Source: Terrisporobacter othiniensis (GTDB taxonomy: Bacteria; Bacillota; Clostridia; Peptostreptococcales; Peptostreptococcaceae). Taken from it: a DNA stretch of 64,000 bases. Below are positions 18,686 through 27,280 of this stretch, one piece after another. A program made the translations under genes and the position numbers. Positions within the stretch are counted from its first letter, which is position 1. Each line of letters opens with the position of its first letter. The DNA lies in NCBI RefSeq assembly GCF_000808015.1, contig NZ_JWHR01000068.1, positions 62,001-126,000 of the forward strand, read 5' to 3'. The notes beneath the pieces were generated by a model. It did not search any database. It saw only the letters and a list, made by a program, of their open reading frames with translations, and was not told where the DNA came from.

Positions 18686-18709
18686 GAAATTAAAAAGGTA
18701 GGTGACAAA

Positions 18710-18925
18710 ATGAATAGTTTAGTTGATTTTAGAAATTCAAAGGATTTAACTCAAAAGCAGATGGCTAAAAAACTGGGAACTACATTGAGTTTTTATTCAA
18801 AAATAGAAGTAGGTAAGAGAAATCCTAGCTACAATTTTCTAGCTAGATTTAAATCTACTTTTGAAGATGTAAATATAGATAAACTTTTTTTTGAAGTTGA
18901 ATCACACGAAAAGTGTAATGAATAA
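18710..18925 (+). CDS. Cro-like XRE-family regulator
   Basis: The 71-residue protein is almost entirely one HTH domain: SKDLTQKQMAKKLGTTLSFYSKIEVGKRNPSYNFLARF. It is the first gene rightward of the operator array, preceded by AGGTG. By position it should compete with the repressor for the shared operators and set the switch toward excision or replication. The first helix is shorter than usual (MNSLVDFRNSKDL), but the recognition helix is intact. Confidence 0.8.
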   Translation: MNSLVDFRNSKDLTQKQMAKKLGTTLSFYSKIEVGKRNPSYNFLARFKSTFEDVNIDKLFFEVESHEKCNE

Positions 18926-18947
18926 TTGAGTTATATGAGGTGAAAAC

Positions 18948-19147
18948 ATGGGATTAAATTTAAAAATCACAAGAATAAAAAAGGATTAACTCAAGTTGAA
19001 TTAGCTGAAAATACAGGACTTTCAAGGGATTATATATCATCACTTGAAAGAGGTATTACAAAAAATCCAAGTTTAGATATTATGAAGAAGCTTTCAAAAG
19101 CATTAGATGTTTCAGTAGTAGAATTATTTTTCAGTGAAGAAGAATAG
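18948..19147 (+). pseudogene. XRE-family HTH gene with single-base frameshift
   Basis: The ATG at 18948, preceded by GAGGTG, reads MGLNLKITRIKK and then hits TAA. From the A6 run at 18977-18982 the next frame continues GLTQVELAENTGLSRDYIS and PSLDIMKKLSKALDVSVVELFFSEEE to 19147. Adding one A to the run restores a complete HTH protein of about 66 residues. The span of 200 bases fits a one-base loss. Either the gene is inactivated or the assembly has a homopolymer error. Confidence 0.75.
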
Positions 19148-19163
19148 AAAGAGGGGGATTAGT

Positions 19164-19259
19164 ATGAGTATAAAGATGACTGGGGAACAGTTGAAGCTAT
19201 TAAGTAGCATACTTCCAAATATGACAATTGTTGAATTTTTAAATCTAATTAACAGATAG
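19164..19259 (+). CDS. Small ORF (31 aa) in the early operon
   Basis: It reads MSIKMTGEQLKLLSSILPNM and so on, starting at 19164. It has a strong GAGGGGGA site seven bases upstream and lies between the HTH relic and the excisionase with little spacing. The amphipathic sequence has no recognised domain. The ribosome-binding site and tight packing argue that it is translated. Confidence 0.4.
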   Translation: MSIKMTGEQLKLLSSILPNMTIVEFLNLINR

Positions 19260-19271
19260 GAGTTGAATATT

Positions 19272-19463
19272 ATGAGTGAACAAAAGAAAAGAACAATGAC
19301 AGTGAAGGAGTTTGCTGAATATCTAGGGATAGGGTACATAAAGGCTTATGAGTTAACAAGATCTAAAGGATTTCCAATGTTTAAGGTGGGAAAAAAGATA
19401 CTTGTTATTACTAGTAAGGTTGATGAATGGATAGAGAATACAGCTATAGGACAACAGTTTTAA
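19272..19463 (+). CDS. Excisionase-like MerR-type HTH protein
   Basis: The start at 19272 (MSEQKKRTMTVKEFAEYLGIG) is chosen because TAGGAG lies nine bases upstream; a TTG at 19263 is too close. The 63-residue protein is a winged helix of the excisionase/DNA-binding family: MTVKEFAEYLGIGYIKAYELTRSKGFPMFKVGKKILV followed by KVDEWIEN. Such proteins bend DNA at attachment sites and steer the integrase toward excision; here the partner would be the integrase at 17017. It could also be a general early regulator. Confidence 0.7.
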   Translation: MSEQKKRTMTVKEFAEYLGIGYIKAYELTRSKGFPMFKVGKKILVITSKVDEWIENTAIGQQF

Positions 19464-19478
19464 TAGGGGGTGGAGAAT

Positions 19479-19757
19479 ATGGAAGATTTAAAATATATAA
19501 GTTTTGACAATCATATAGAATTTGCAAAAGACTGTTTTGGTAATAGTATAGAAGGCACTTGTGTAAGTATAAAAATAGGAAATAAAGAATTTGAAATATT
19601 TACAAGCCATTTAGAGAGTGAACAACATGAGAAAGCATATACAGGATTGGGTGAAAATCAATATGAATTAGTTGATGTAATATTTGCATTAAAGAAGCTC
19701 ATTAAATTTTTAGAGTTAAGCGTGGATATAGGTTTCTCTAAAAGCTTAGTGGAGTAG
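19479..19757 (+). CDS. Hypothetical phage-type protein
   Basis: The 92-residue frame (MEDLKYISFDNHIEF) is placed at the ATG at 19479. A GTG nine bases earlier is too near the GGGGG site. The middle (IKIGNKEFEIFTSHLESEQHE) looks beta-rich, followed by an amphipathic C-terminal helix (VDVIFALKKLIKFLELS). No family is recognised. It lies in the early operon, 10 bases before the replisome organizer. Confidence 0.6.
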   Translation: MEDLKYISFDNHIEFAKDCFGNSIEGTCVSIKIGNKEFEIFTSHLESEQHEKAYTGLGENQYELVDVIFALKKLIKFLELSVDIGFSKSLVE

Positions 19758-19767
19758 GTGTATTAAA

Positions 19768-20643
19768 TTGAGCTTCTATCAAACAAATAACAAAATATTA
19801 TCTAAAAGCATTAACGGAGCAGAAACGATAGATTTTAATAAATACCCCGACCTACTGGATATTTTATTTAATCATTGGATTTCACAGAAAGAAAATTACA
19901 ATAGATTAAATGATAATATTTCAAGAGGTCAGTTTGAAATGAGCAGAAGTATTGTAATGGATACGTTTGGTATTAAAGAAACCAAAGCTAAAAATTTAAT
20001 CAAAAGATTTGTTGATGACGAAATAATTAAATTAAAAAAACGTGGTAATAGCTCAAGTAAAAAGTCTATATATGTGTATTTATCAGTATTGGAGAGGGTT
20101 GAAATATTAGAAAAAGAAAAGACCAAGTTAGAAGCCAAGTTAGAAACCGAGCGAAGACCAAGTAAAACATTGGAAAATCAATGCACTAAAGATGAAGAAA
20201 GACCAAGCAAAGACCAGGTTAAAGACCAAGCAAACACCCACTCTAAAAAAGAATTAATAAAAAGAATTACTAAAAATATATATACAGAGATTTTTGATTA
20301 CTGGATAAGTAAAGGAGTATATAAACATAGAGAACTTACTAAAAATATGGAAAATGCCATTGAAAGGACATTAAAAGATTACACATTAGAACAAATAAAA
20401 GAAGCTATAGATAATTATTCAGAAATGTATAAAAGTGATTATAAATATTGTAGCTACAAGTGGACATTAATAGAATTTTTAACTAGAACTCAAGATAAAA
20501 CTAATGAAAGACAACTAGAGTTACATTTAAAAGAAGGAGTGTCTTATAAAAGATATTTGGAATATAAATCAAAGGCAAAGGATCCAGTAGAAGAAAAAAG
20601 CAAATCAGTAATCATAGATGGTTATGAGTATGAAAGTATTTAA
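19768..20643 (+). CDS. Replisome organizer / DnaD-like replication protein
   Basis: The 291-residue protein begins at TTG, with GGAGTAGGTG upstream. Residues about 35-110 look like a winged helix (ISRGQFEMSRSIVMDTFGIKETKAKNLIKRF). A charged coiled coil follows (about 112-145), then a polar linker (about 145-165), and a C-terminal helical domain (about 170-265: EIFDYWISKGVYKHRELT, IERTLKDYTLEQIKEAIDNY) like the conserved C-terminal domain of phage DnaD-type proteins. These proteins bind the origin and load the helicase. The DnaB-like gene follows immediately, supporting that role. The origin itself may lie within this gene but is not resolved. Confidence 0.78.
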   Translation: MSFYQTNNKILSKSINGAETIDFNKYPDLLDILFNHWISQKENYNRLNDNISRGQFEMSRSIVMDTFGIKETKAKNLIKRFVDDEIIKLKKRGNSSSKKSIYVYLSVLERVEILEKEKTKLEAKLETERRPSKTLENQCTKDEERPSKDQVKDQANTHSKKELIKRITKNIYTEIFDYWISKGVYKHRELTKNMENAIERTLKDYTLEQIKEAIDNYSEMYKSDYKYCSYKWTLIEFLTRTQDKTNERQLELHLKEGVSYKRYLEYKSKAKDPVEEKSKSVIIDGYEYESI

Positions 20644-20662
20644 GAAAATAGGAGGTATAAAA

Positions 20663-22033
20663 ATGGAAAGTAACAAAAAGATACCTCCACATAGTGTGGA
20701 GGCAGAACAAACAGTATTAGGGTCTATACTGCTAAATCCAAGTAATATAAGTATAGCTTCTAAAAGAATTGATGTAAATACTTTCTATAAAGAAGTGCAT
20801 CGAATTATATTTAAGAGCATGCTAAGTATTCATATACAAGGCAAACCTATTGATTTAATTATGCTTATAGAAGAGCTTAAAGGAAATAATTTATTAGAAG
20901 CTGTTGGAGGTATTAGTTATATTACAAGTTTACAAACAATAGTTCCAAATTCTTCAAATATAAATTACTATATAGATTTACTTATTGATAAGAGCAACAG
21001 AAGGGTGGCTATGAGCCTTTTAAATGACTTAAATGATAAATTATTCAATGAAAAAATAGAGGTCGTTAAAACAGGAATAGAGTCGATTAGAAGTATATTT
21101 ACTAATAATAAGAGTATCGAACAGTTATATGTAGATGCTTCAGACATAAAGAGAGGTAAAAATAATAATTTTTATATACCTACTGGTTTTGAACCATTAG
21201 ACCATTTACTAGGTGGTGGATTTAGAGGAACATCATTAAACATAATAACTGGAGTACCTGGAAGTGGTAAGAGTACAATAATAAATCAAATAATAGCTGG
21301 AGCTATAGCTCAAGGGAATAAAGCTTTTTTGTATAGTGGCGAGTTACCAGAAGAAGATTTAATGTTTTGGTTTAATAGGACGATAGCAAATGATTACCAC
21401 ATTGAAGAGAAAACAAGTAAAAAAGGAAAGACATATACAGATATAACTGATTATAGCTGGGAATTAATAAGCAAATGGATAAAAGGTAAGTTTAAAATAT
21501 ACGGAAGTAATTCGAGGGCAAACAAAGAGAATATACTAAGTGTTATTGAATATTTAGCTATAAATCAAGGTATTAGCTTCTTTGTTTTGGATAACCTAAT
21601 GACCTTTGATATAGGAGAAAGTGACAAGCAATATCAACAACAAAAACAGTTATGTTTAGCATTAAAGCAGTTGGCCAAAAAGTACAAGCTAGTAATATTA
21701 TTAGTTGCACATCCTAAGAAACCAGCCAAGGGAGAAAAGCCTAATATGTATGATGTATCAGGAGCTAGTGAGATAGTTGGTTCAGCGGATACAGTGCTAA
21801 GGATAGAAAGATTTAAAATAAAAAAAGATAATAAGGATGAAGTGGAAGAGGAAGAGCCAAAGATCATAGTGTTAAAGAATAGATGGGGAGGCATAACCAA
21901 TAAAGTTTTCAATATATCATTTGATAGCTATAGGAAGAGATTTTACACAAGCCAAGAGGAATTAAATAGAAATTACGGATATGATACAAACAAGAAATTT
22001 GTACAAGTATCTTGCAATGAATTGCCATTTTAA
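20663..22033 (+). CDS. DnaB-type replicative helicase of the element
   Basis: The start at 20663 (MESNKKIPPHSVEAEQ) has AGGAGG upstream; the longer frame begins inside the previous gene. The 456-residue protein has the DnaB N-terminal domain (PHSVEAEQTVLGSILLNP) and a RecA-fold C-terminal domain with Walker A GVPGSGKST, the LPEEDLMFWF block, Walker B-like SFFVLDNLM, and a VAHPKKP segment. It is a 5'-3' ring helicase that would be loaded by the preceding protein. It is divergent enough to be mobile-element encoded rather than the chromosomal dnaB. Together they imply autonomous replication after excision. Confidence 0.9.
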   Translation: MESNKKIPPHSVEAEQTVLGSILLNPSNISIASKRIDVNTFYKEVHRIIFKSMLSIHIQGKPIDLIMLIEELKGNNLLEAVGGISYITSLQTIVPNSSNINYYIDLLIDKSNRRVAMSLLNDLNDKLFNEKIEVVKTGIESIRSIFTNNKSIEQLYVDASDIKRGKNNNFYIPTGFEPLDHLLGGGFRGTSLNIITGVPGSGKSTIINQIIAGAIAQGNKAFLYSGELPEEDLMFWFNRTIANDYHIEEKTSKKGKTYTDITDYSWELISKWIKGKFKIYGSNSRANKENILSVIEYLAINQGISFFVLDNLMTFDIGESDKQYQQQKQLCLALKQLAKKYKLVILLVAHPKKPAKGEKPNMYDVSGASEIVGSADTVLRIERFKIKKDNKDEVEEEEPKIIVLKNRWGGITNKVFNISFDSYRKRFYTSQEELNRNYGYDTNKKFVQVSCNELPF

Positions 22034-22046
22034 AGAGGTGATGTAA

Positions 22047-22259
22047 ATGTATGAGGGATACCCAAAAGAAGTAATAGACAAAATTAAAGAGCTGGGGTTA
22101 TATGGAAAGGGTTTAAGGGAAATAATGATTATTTCTGTAAATGCTTGTACTAGGATTATAGAAGAAGTAGGAGTAACTCCAACTAAGCTTAGAAAAGATG
22201 TTGAGCAACTACAAAAAAATCAAATAAATTTAATGGATAAGATGAATCTGTTGAAATAA
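22047..22259 (+). CDS. Small hypothetical protein of the replication operon
   Basis: The 70-residue protein (MYEGYPKEVIDKIKELGLYG, and a C-terminal coiled-coil-like DVEQLQKNQINLMDKMNLLK) follows the helicase gene by 13 bases with GAGGTGATG upstream. It may be a small helix-turn-helix or oligomerisation factor. No family is recognised. Confidence 0.55.
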   Translation: MYEGYPKEVIDKIKELGLYGKGLREIMIISVNACTRIIEEVGVTPTKLRKDVEQLQKNQINLMDKMNLLK

Positions 22260-22329
22260 TGTTTTGGATAGAAATAAAGCTCTATTATTCTTTACAAATC
22301 AAAATACAGCATAGGGAGATAAAGGACAT

Positions 22330-22548
22330 ATGAAAAATAAGATGATAGAAGCTATGAGAGCTTATTACCAATACTTGTTAGAAAGACTAAGCAATGCAGA
22401 AAAATATTTTAATGAATTGCCTGAAGAAGAGAAAAAGAATGTATATGAAACAAAAGAATATATGGCACTAGAGCAAATCATAAAAGAAACGTCAGAAATA
22501 GAAGCTATTGTAAAGAATTACAGTATTTTTGAGAATGTGGAGATATAG
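22330..22548 (+). CDS. Small hypothetical helical protein
   Basis: The 72-residue protein is highly charged and helical (MKNKMIEAMRAYYQYLLERL, NELPEEEKKNVYETKEY). It starts after AGGGAGATAAAGGAC. It is typical of the short helical accessory proteins of phage early regions. No function is assigned. Confidence 0.5.
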   Translation: MKNKMIEAMRAYYQYLLERLSNAEKYFNELPEEEKKNVYETKEYMALEQIIKETSEIEAIVKNYSIFENVEI

Positions 22549-22556
22549 GTGTAAAT

Positions 22557-22823
22557 ATGAGTATTAGAAAAGTTATAGCATTAATAAAAAGGCATGAAAA
22601 TGTAAAGGTAATAGTAAATGCTAGAACTAAAATATCAGAGGATTATAAAAGGACAGTACATGATCTAAAAGATATATTGATAAATGATTCAGATAATGTG
22701 GAAATAAAATTAAATGATAGAATAATTGAAATATCAGTAAAAGAATTAAAATTTGATACTGGATTAATGGCAACAGTATTTTATAAAGAGAATTGTGTGA
22801 TAGTTTTTACACATGAAGATTAA
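22557..22823 (+). CDS. Small hypothetical protein
   Basis: The 88-residue protein (MSIRKVIALIKRHENVKVIV) begins nine bases after the previous stop with only a weak AGGTG site. It alternates short strands and helices (NVEIKLNDRIIEISVKEL, VFYKENCVIVFTHED). Its role is unknown. Operon position and clean packing support expression. Confidence 0.5.
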   Translation: MSIRKVIALIKRHENVKVIVNARTKISEDYKRTVHDLKDILINDSDNVEIKLNDRIIEISVKELKFDTGLMATVFYKENCVIVFTHED

Positions 22824-22845
22824 CAACTATAGGGGGATTTTTATA

Positions 22846-23067
22846 ATGGAAGTACAAAAATCTAAGAATATGACAGTTGGCCAAGCTACACTAGAGGTAT
22901 ATAAAGCTATAGAATCACTTGGTTGTGAATTTGATATAGAAGAATTAAAAGAATTAAGAAAATATGTTTTAGGATGTATAGACAAAGACGGAGGTTCTGA
23001 AAAAGTTAAGAATATATTTACATTTGTTTTTGATAATTATAATGAGTTAAAAGGTTTAATAAATTAG
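22846..23067 (+). CDS. Small hypothetical protein
   Basis: The start at 22846 (MEVQKSKNMTVGQATLEVY) is chosen for the AGGGGGA site; the longer frame overlaps the previous gene. The 73-residue helical protein has no recognised family. It is the last gene before the terminator at 23122-23149, closing the replication operon. Confidence 0.55.
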   Translation: MEVQKSKNMTVGQATLEVYKAIESLGCEFDIEELKELRKYVLGCIDKDGGSEKVKNIFTFVFDNYNELKGLIN

Positions 23068-23121
23068 AAAAATAGTTATTTAAATAGCTAATAATAATGC
23101 AACTAAATGCAACTAATATTA

Positions 23122-23149
23122 AGTTACTAGAATTAAGCTTCTAGTAACT
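23122..23149 (+). terminator. Terminator closing the replication operon
   Basis: AGTTACTAGAA (23122-23132) pairs perfectly with TTCTAGTAACT (23139-23149), with a 6-base loop and ATTTTAATT after it. Confidence 0.8.
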
Positions 23150-23224
23150 ATTTTAATTAATAAATGTAGTGACAAATAAAATGATAAAAAAGTAAAATCA
23201 TAACACTATAAAGGAGTATTTCAA

Positions 23225-23860
23225 ATGTTTTGCAAAATAAGAAAAGGTAAATGGGGATATAGTATTTATGCTTGTGATAGAAAGAGGGTAAATGGGAAAG
23301 TAGTGTCAAATGATATAAAGGTGGATTCATATGCATGGCACTCACTTTATGAAGATAACGAAGAAATAAACGGTTTAATAGATGATATACCAGTGATTTT
23401 AATGAGAAGTATAACAGGTAAATGTATAAGGGATGAAGATTTAAATTTAGACTTTGATGATGTAGTGGAGAAATTAATTAAAGTTAAAAAAGAGTATTAC
23501 CCTACATATAAAGCTATGATGTTAAAGATAAGAGATGATATTAAAAAAGAAGAAGAAAATAAGCTTCTTGAATATGAAAACTTTAAAAATGAATATAGCT
23601 CATTACACTATAAAGAACTCATGGAAAAGTACCAGGAAGGATATGACAGAGGATTATTGGATGGAATAAAAGTAGAGGATAAATTTTTTAATCGGAGTAG
23701 TGACAAAAAACTTGAAATGAATGATAGTGAAAAGAAACTACTAAAAAAGTTATATAAAAGAATGGCCATGCAATACCATCCAGATAGAAATACAAATAAT
23801 AAAGAATGTACTGAAATGATGATATTAATAAATAAACTGAAAGAGCAATGGGGTATATAG
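23225..23860 (+). CDS. C-terminal J-domain protein
   Basis: The 211-residue protein starts after AAGGAG. The first part (about 1-60) is beta-rich (KIRKGKWGYSIYACDRKRVNG) and the middle is charged and coiled. The end is a J domain, with SEKKLLKKLYKRMAMQYHPDRNTNNKE holding the HPD tripeptide essential for stimulating Hsp70. Phages use J-domain proteins to recruit host DnaK for remodelling replication or virion complexes. Here it sits just before a sigma-like factor, outside the replication operon's terminator, so it may act with the late-regulator genes. The specific client is unknown. Confidence 0.78.
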   Translation: MFCKIRKGKWGYSIYACDRKRVNGKVVSNDIKVDSYAWHSLYEDNEEINGLIDDIPVILMRSITGKCIRDEDLNLDFDDVVEKLIKVKKEYYPTYKAMMLKIRDDIKKEEENKLLEYENFKNEYSSLHYKELMEKYQEGYDRGLLDGIKVEDKFFNRSSDKKLEMNDSEKKLLKKLYKRMAMQYHPDRNTNNKECTEMMILINKLKEQWGI

Positions 23861-23869
23861 GGGGTAACA

Positions 23870-24583
23870 ATGACAGATAAAGAGTACTTACAATATAAGT
23901 CAATGCTTATTAAAATAGCTAATAAATTTAAAAATAATCCTTATGGAATTGATATAGAGGATATTATGCAAATAGGTAGTTTAGGAATGATTAGAGCCTT
24001 TGAAACGTATAAAGAAGGAAAAGGAATGAGTTTTGATACTTATATGTATAGCTGTATTAGTTGGAGTATAAAAAGAGAGTTTCATAATCTTAAAAGAATA
24101 CATGGCCAATATGCTATTACATCACTAGATCATGAAATAGATGAAGATACAAATATGTATGATATTATTCCAAATAGTAGTGTTAATGTAGAGAGTGAAG
24201 TGCTAGAAGATATGACACTACAAGAGTATATACAAGAGTTTAAAAATATATTACCACCTACAAAAGCCAACATTTTTATTGATAGATATGTGAATGAGCT
24301 TCAAATAAAAGATATATCTGCCAAGTATAATAAAATGGACAGTGCAATTAATAGCATACTAAGACAGTGTAGAAGTGAGTTAATGAGAAAGTCATTCAGA
24401 ATAAGGAAAGAATATGAAAAATATATAGAACAAAGGAAAAAGAGTGAAAATATATATACTAATCCTTCTATTATAGAAGCTGATAGTGGTTATTATAATT
24501 CTAGGCTAGAACTAATTAAGAGATTAGAAGAGGAGCAAATAAAAAGAGATAGAGAGTTTATGAGCTATTATAGCTGCTATTAA
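23870..24583 (+). CDS. Sigma-70-like factor of the element
   Basis: The 237-residue protein contains a clear sigma region 2: GIDIEDIMQIGSLGMIRAFETYKEGKGMSFDTYMYSCISWSIKREF at about residues 24-70. A weaker region-4-like HTH follows (about 140-175: ANIFIDRYVNELQIKDISAKYNKMDSAINSILRQCRSELM). A charged tail follows. It starts after AGGGGGTAAC, 10 bases past the J-domain gene. Mobile sigma-like factors redirect RNA polymerase to late or helper promoters. No late structural genes are present here, so its targets are an open question. Confidence 0.8.
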   Translation: MTDKEYLQYKSMLIKIANKFKNNPYGIDIEDIMQIGSLGMIRAFETYKEGKGMSFDTYMYSCISWSIKREFHNLKRIHGQYAITSLDHEIDEDTNMYDIIPNSSVNVESEVLEDMTLQEYIQEFKNILPPTKANIFIDRYVNELQIKDISAKYNKMDSAINSILRQCRSELMRKSFRIRKEYEKYIEQRKKSENIYTNPSIIEADSGYYNSRLELIKRLEEEQIKRDREFMSYYSCY

Positions 24584-24642
24584 AAGAATAGACTTTTTAC
24601 CTTTAAAGGAAGAAAGTAGTACTAAACTTAAGAGGTAATAGA

Positions 24643-25020
24643 ATGAAAAAAGATAAATATTACAAGATGACCGAAGAAATATTAAAAGATTATAATTATA
24701 TGTTGCATGTAATAGAGCTTATTAATTTAGAATTAGAAGAAGAAACTAATATAGATCATGTAGATAAACTGAAATATATCAAGAATAAGAATGAGATAAT
24801 TATTAAAAAAATAAATATAGCTATTAATAATATGAGTGATGATGAGTATGTATTATTTGAAAGTCTATATATAAACAAAGAAAGACCTATTAATATAATG
24901 TGCAAAATGAATATATCTAAAAGTACATATTATGATTTAAAAAAGAAGCTAATATTTAAAATTAGTGAAATAATATATCCTAAGTGTATAAGGGATATGC
25001 ATGAGAGCTATTTATTTTAG
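24643..25020 (+). CDS. ArpU/RinA-like phage transcriptional regulator
   Basis: The 125-residue protein has an N-terminal helical hairpin and a C-terminal sigma region 4-like HTH: DDEYVLFESLYINKERPINIMCKMNISKSTYYDLKKKLI. This is the layout of ArpU/RinA late-gene activators, which usually lie immediately before the terminase genes in Firmicute phages. Here the terminase region is missing downstream, so the regulator appears orphaned. AAGAGGTAAT precedes the ATG. Confidence 0.7.
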   Translation: MKKDKYYKMTEEILKDYNYMLHVIELINLELEEETNIDHVDKLKYIKNKNEIIIKKINIAINNMSDDEYVLFESLYINKERPINIMCKMNISKSTYYDLKKKLIFKISEIIYPKCIRDMHESYLF

Positions 25021-25671
25021 TGTAGAAGCTATTTTAAATAGATTTTAATATTTTGGTAGCAACAAATTCGGAAAAAATATTGGGTTTAAGTTTATAACTA
25101 AAATACTAGGATTAAATAAAATAGATTATACATATTTATTTTGAATTTAAGCTTTTAGCTGACTTGGTGATTAACTTATATGTATAATATAACTAAGTCT
25201 TATGATTATTATATGAATGAGAGATAAATAATTTATATCATATAATTAAATAGGGGCTTAGTATGATAATATTATGGGATTATATTATAGATTTAATAAT
25301 CAACCTAAAGTTGATATTGAAATTTATAGGAATTTAGATTAGTGCAGTGTTATAAAATTAGTGTTTAATTATAAAAAGCTGCAGAAAAACATGCTCATCT
25401 AATTAGCGTTAATGGAAAGCATGTAAGGTAACAGTTACATGTTTTTAGTTCCTAATAATCGTAATATTAATTATATTTAAAATACGATTCTCATATATAG
25501 CAGAAAAAGTTAAATTATACTTTAATTATTATTTAAGAAATAATAATTGTACAAGTAGATTTAAGAGAAATAAATAAGATTATAATATAAATAATAACTA
25601 AAAGTATTATAGCTGGCTTTTATGAGATGATTTTGATTACGAGTTTATAAAGAATAGGAAGTGAAGTAATA
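25021..25671. other. Intergenic region after the late regulator, with a hairpin
   Basis: This 651-base gap shows no convincing gene. CATGTAA (25420-25426) pairs with TTACATG (25435-25441) ahead of a T run and looks like a terminator. In intact phages this is where the small terminase gene would begin. Confidence 0.45.
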
Positions 25672-26601
25672 GTGATTTGTGCTTACTGTGGTCAAGAAGC
25701 GAAAGGAACAAGAGAACATATTATTTCTTGTGGAATATTAGATATTTTTCCAGAGTGCTTTGTTACAATAGATAATATTAGAGAGGTAGTCCATAGGGGA
25801 GATCCTGTAGTGAAAGATGTATGCGTAGAATGTAATAACAATAAAATTTCTTATATTGATTCGTATGCAAAAGATATTATTTCTAATTATTTTATAAAAA
25901 AATATGAAAAAGATGATACACTGGATTTTGTTTATAATTATACCTTAGTTCAAAAAATGCTATTGAAATATGCGTTTAATGATTTACGTTCCCACAAAGA
26001 TGATATATCATTTTTTAAATCAAACATATTAGATTTTTTGATGAGCAAAGATATAATTGAGCCATTAAGAAATGTTACAGTATTAGCAGGCCTTGCGGTT
26101 AATACGTCTCCTGCACATGATTTTATGTTCGGGAATAATAAAATTCGATGGGGTAAAGACCCTGTTTTTCTTTCAAATAGCATTATTAAGTATATTGATT
26201 ATAATACAGGAGAAATTTATCGTAGAGATGAAAATCCTAATCAAGAATTTAAAAAAATGAGACTTTCTTATGTATTTAGATTTAATAGTGTACAATTTTT
26301 GTTAATCTGTTGGGATAAGAATATTTCTGATGAAGAATTAAAAGAGAATAATGTGATATTAAAATATCAGTATCCATACACTATTCTAAATAGCCAAGGA
26401 CATAATACCCTATCAAGATGTACAAGTGAAATAACATATCATTTTGAGAAACTAATTGATGTAACATGGGGACAAGGAATTTATGATGATATTTCTTTTA
26501 TGCGTGGCACTTATTCATATGAAAAGCAACAATATCTTAAAGAAGTAGAAAAACGTTGGCAAAAAGAAGAAGAATATTTAGCTAAAAAATTTCCTAGATA
26601 G
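25672..26601 (+). CDS. HNH-like endonuclease family protein
   Basis: The 309-residue protein starts at GTG after AGGAAGTG. Its first 75 residues form a zinc-dependent HNH-like fold: CAYCGQEAKGTREHIISCG and VVKDVCVECNNNKISYID, with CxxC pairs at C3/C6 and around C52/C55, and a central REHI His. The rest is helical with no recognised motif (YTLVQKMLLKYAFNDLR, RLSYVFRFNSVQFLLICWD). HNH proteins at this phage position often assist packaging, but large C-terminal domains of this kind also occur in defence nucleases. With the HEPN pair at the other end, a defence role is possible but unproven. Confidence 0.65.
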   Translation: MICAYCGQEAKGTREHIISCGILDIFPECFVTIDNIREVVHRGDPVVKDVCVECNNNKISYIDSYAKDIISNYFIKKYEKDDTLDFVYNYTLVQKMLLKYAFNDLRSHKDDISFFKSNILDFLMSKDIIEPLRNVTVLAGLAVNTSPAHDFMFGNNKIRWGKDPVFLSNSIIKYIDYNTGEIYRRDENPNQEFKKMRLSYVFRFNSVQFLLICWDKNISDEELKENNVILKYQYPYTILNSQGHNTLSRCTSEITYHFEKLIDVTWGQGIYDDISFMRGTYSYEKQQYLKEVEKRWQKEEEYLAKKFPR

Positions 26602-26815
26602 ATTTATTATGGTATACATCATAGTATAACCTATTATGTAGTTATAATATGACTTAGATACTGTAAAAACCTAATTTATTGAGTAGATTAGATAAATAAT
26701 CTTAAGGTATCATCAGATAGTAGACATAAAATTTAATAAATAAAAAGTTTCAGTAAAAATTATATTATAATCAGATAAATATTATATTATCGAGGTTTAT
26801 GATTATTAGAATATT

Positions 26816-26848
26816 AGGGTGTGCCTATTTTATAGGTGCACTCTTTTT
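26816..26848 (+). terminator. Terminator downstream of the HNH gene
   Basis: AGGGTGTGCCTA (26816-26827) pairs with TAGGTGCACTCT (26832-26843) through G-U pairs, then a run of five T. Confidence 0.65.
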
Positions 26849-26859
26849 ACTATAAAATA

Positions 26860-27180
26860 AAGTAACATTACCAATAAGGTAAAGGAACGTTACTATTGAT
26901 TTAATGCAACGTTGCAATGGAGTACTCTGTTAATGATTTAGCCTAATAAATCCTTGTAATATAGCCTGTTGGAATGCTAGTAAATGCTAGTATAGGAGAC
27001 TGTTTGAATGTTTAAAAATACTTACTATTAAGGTGAATGTACACCCTTGTAAAACCTAGTATAAAAAACGCGGTCACTATTGCAAAATGTTGCCATAAAG
27101 TTAGAAGTAGCATGCTAACAAACGCTAACATAAAATTAGAAATAGGCTACCAGTAGCTTCAAAAAACTTCAATAAAAAAT
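26860..27180. repeat. Repeat block A: short units with tandem decamer direct repeats
   Basis: This non-coding block carries pairs of near-identical 10-mers abutting each other. AATGCTAGTA occurs twice exactly at 26973-26992. CCTTGTAAAA/CCTAGTATAA lies at 27045-27064, ATGCTAACAA/ACGCTAACAT at 27112-27131, and AGCTTCAAAA/AACTTCAATA at 27155-27174. Each is preceded by a GTTACTATTG-type motif (26890, 27074). Block B at 28990 repeats the design. Read in the CTN frame, the decamers encode LVNASI, LVKPSI and LTNANI, like a segment of small-terminase HTH proteins. They may therefore be decayed coding repeats rather than binding sites. Confidence 0.55.
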
Positions 27181-27280
27181 GCAATATACACCTCAAATAA
27201 TTTCTGAAACGAATGCGAACGAAATAAGGATAAAGATTTTAACTTATAGAGTACAAATTTGCACCCTATTAATATAAATT

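Noticed and set aside
20663..22033. Chromosomal dnaB
   Set aside because: It lies within the att-bounded element, directly after a phage-type replisome organizer.
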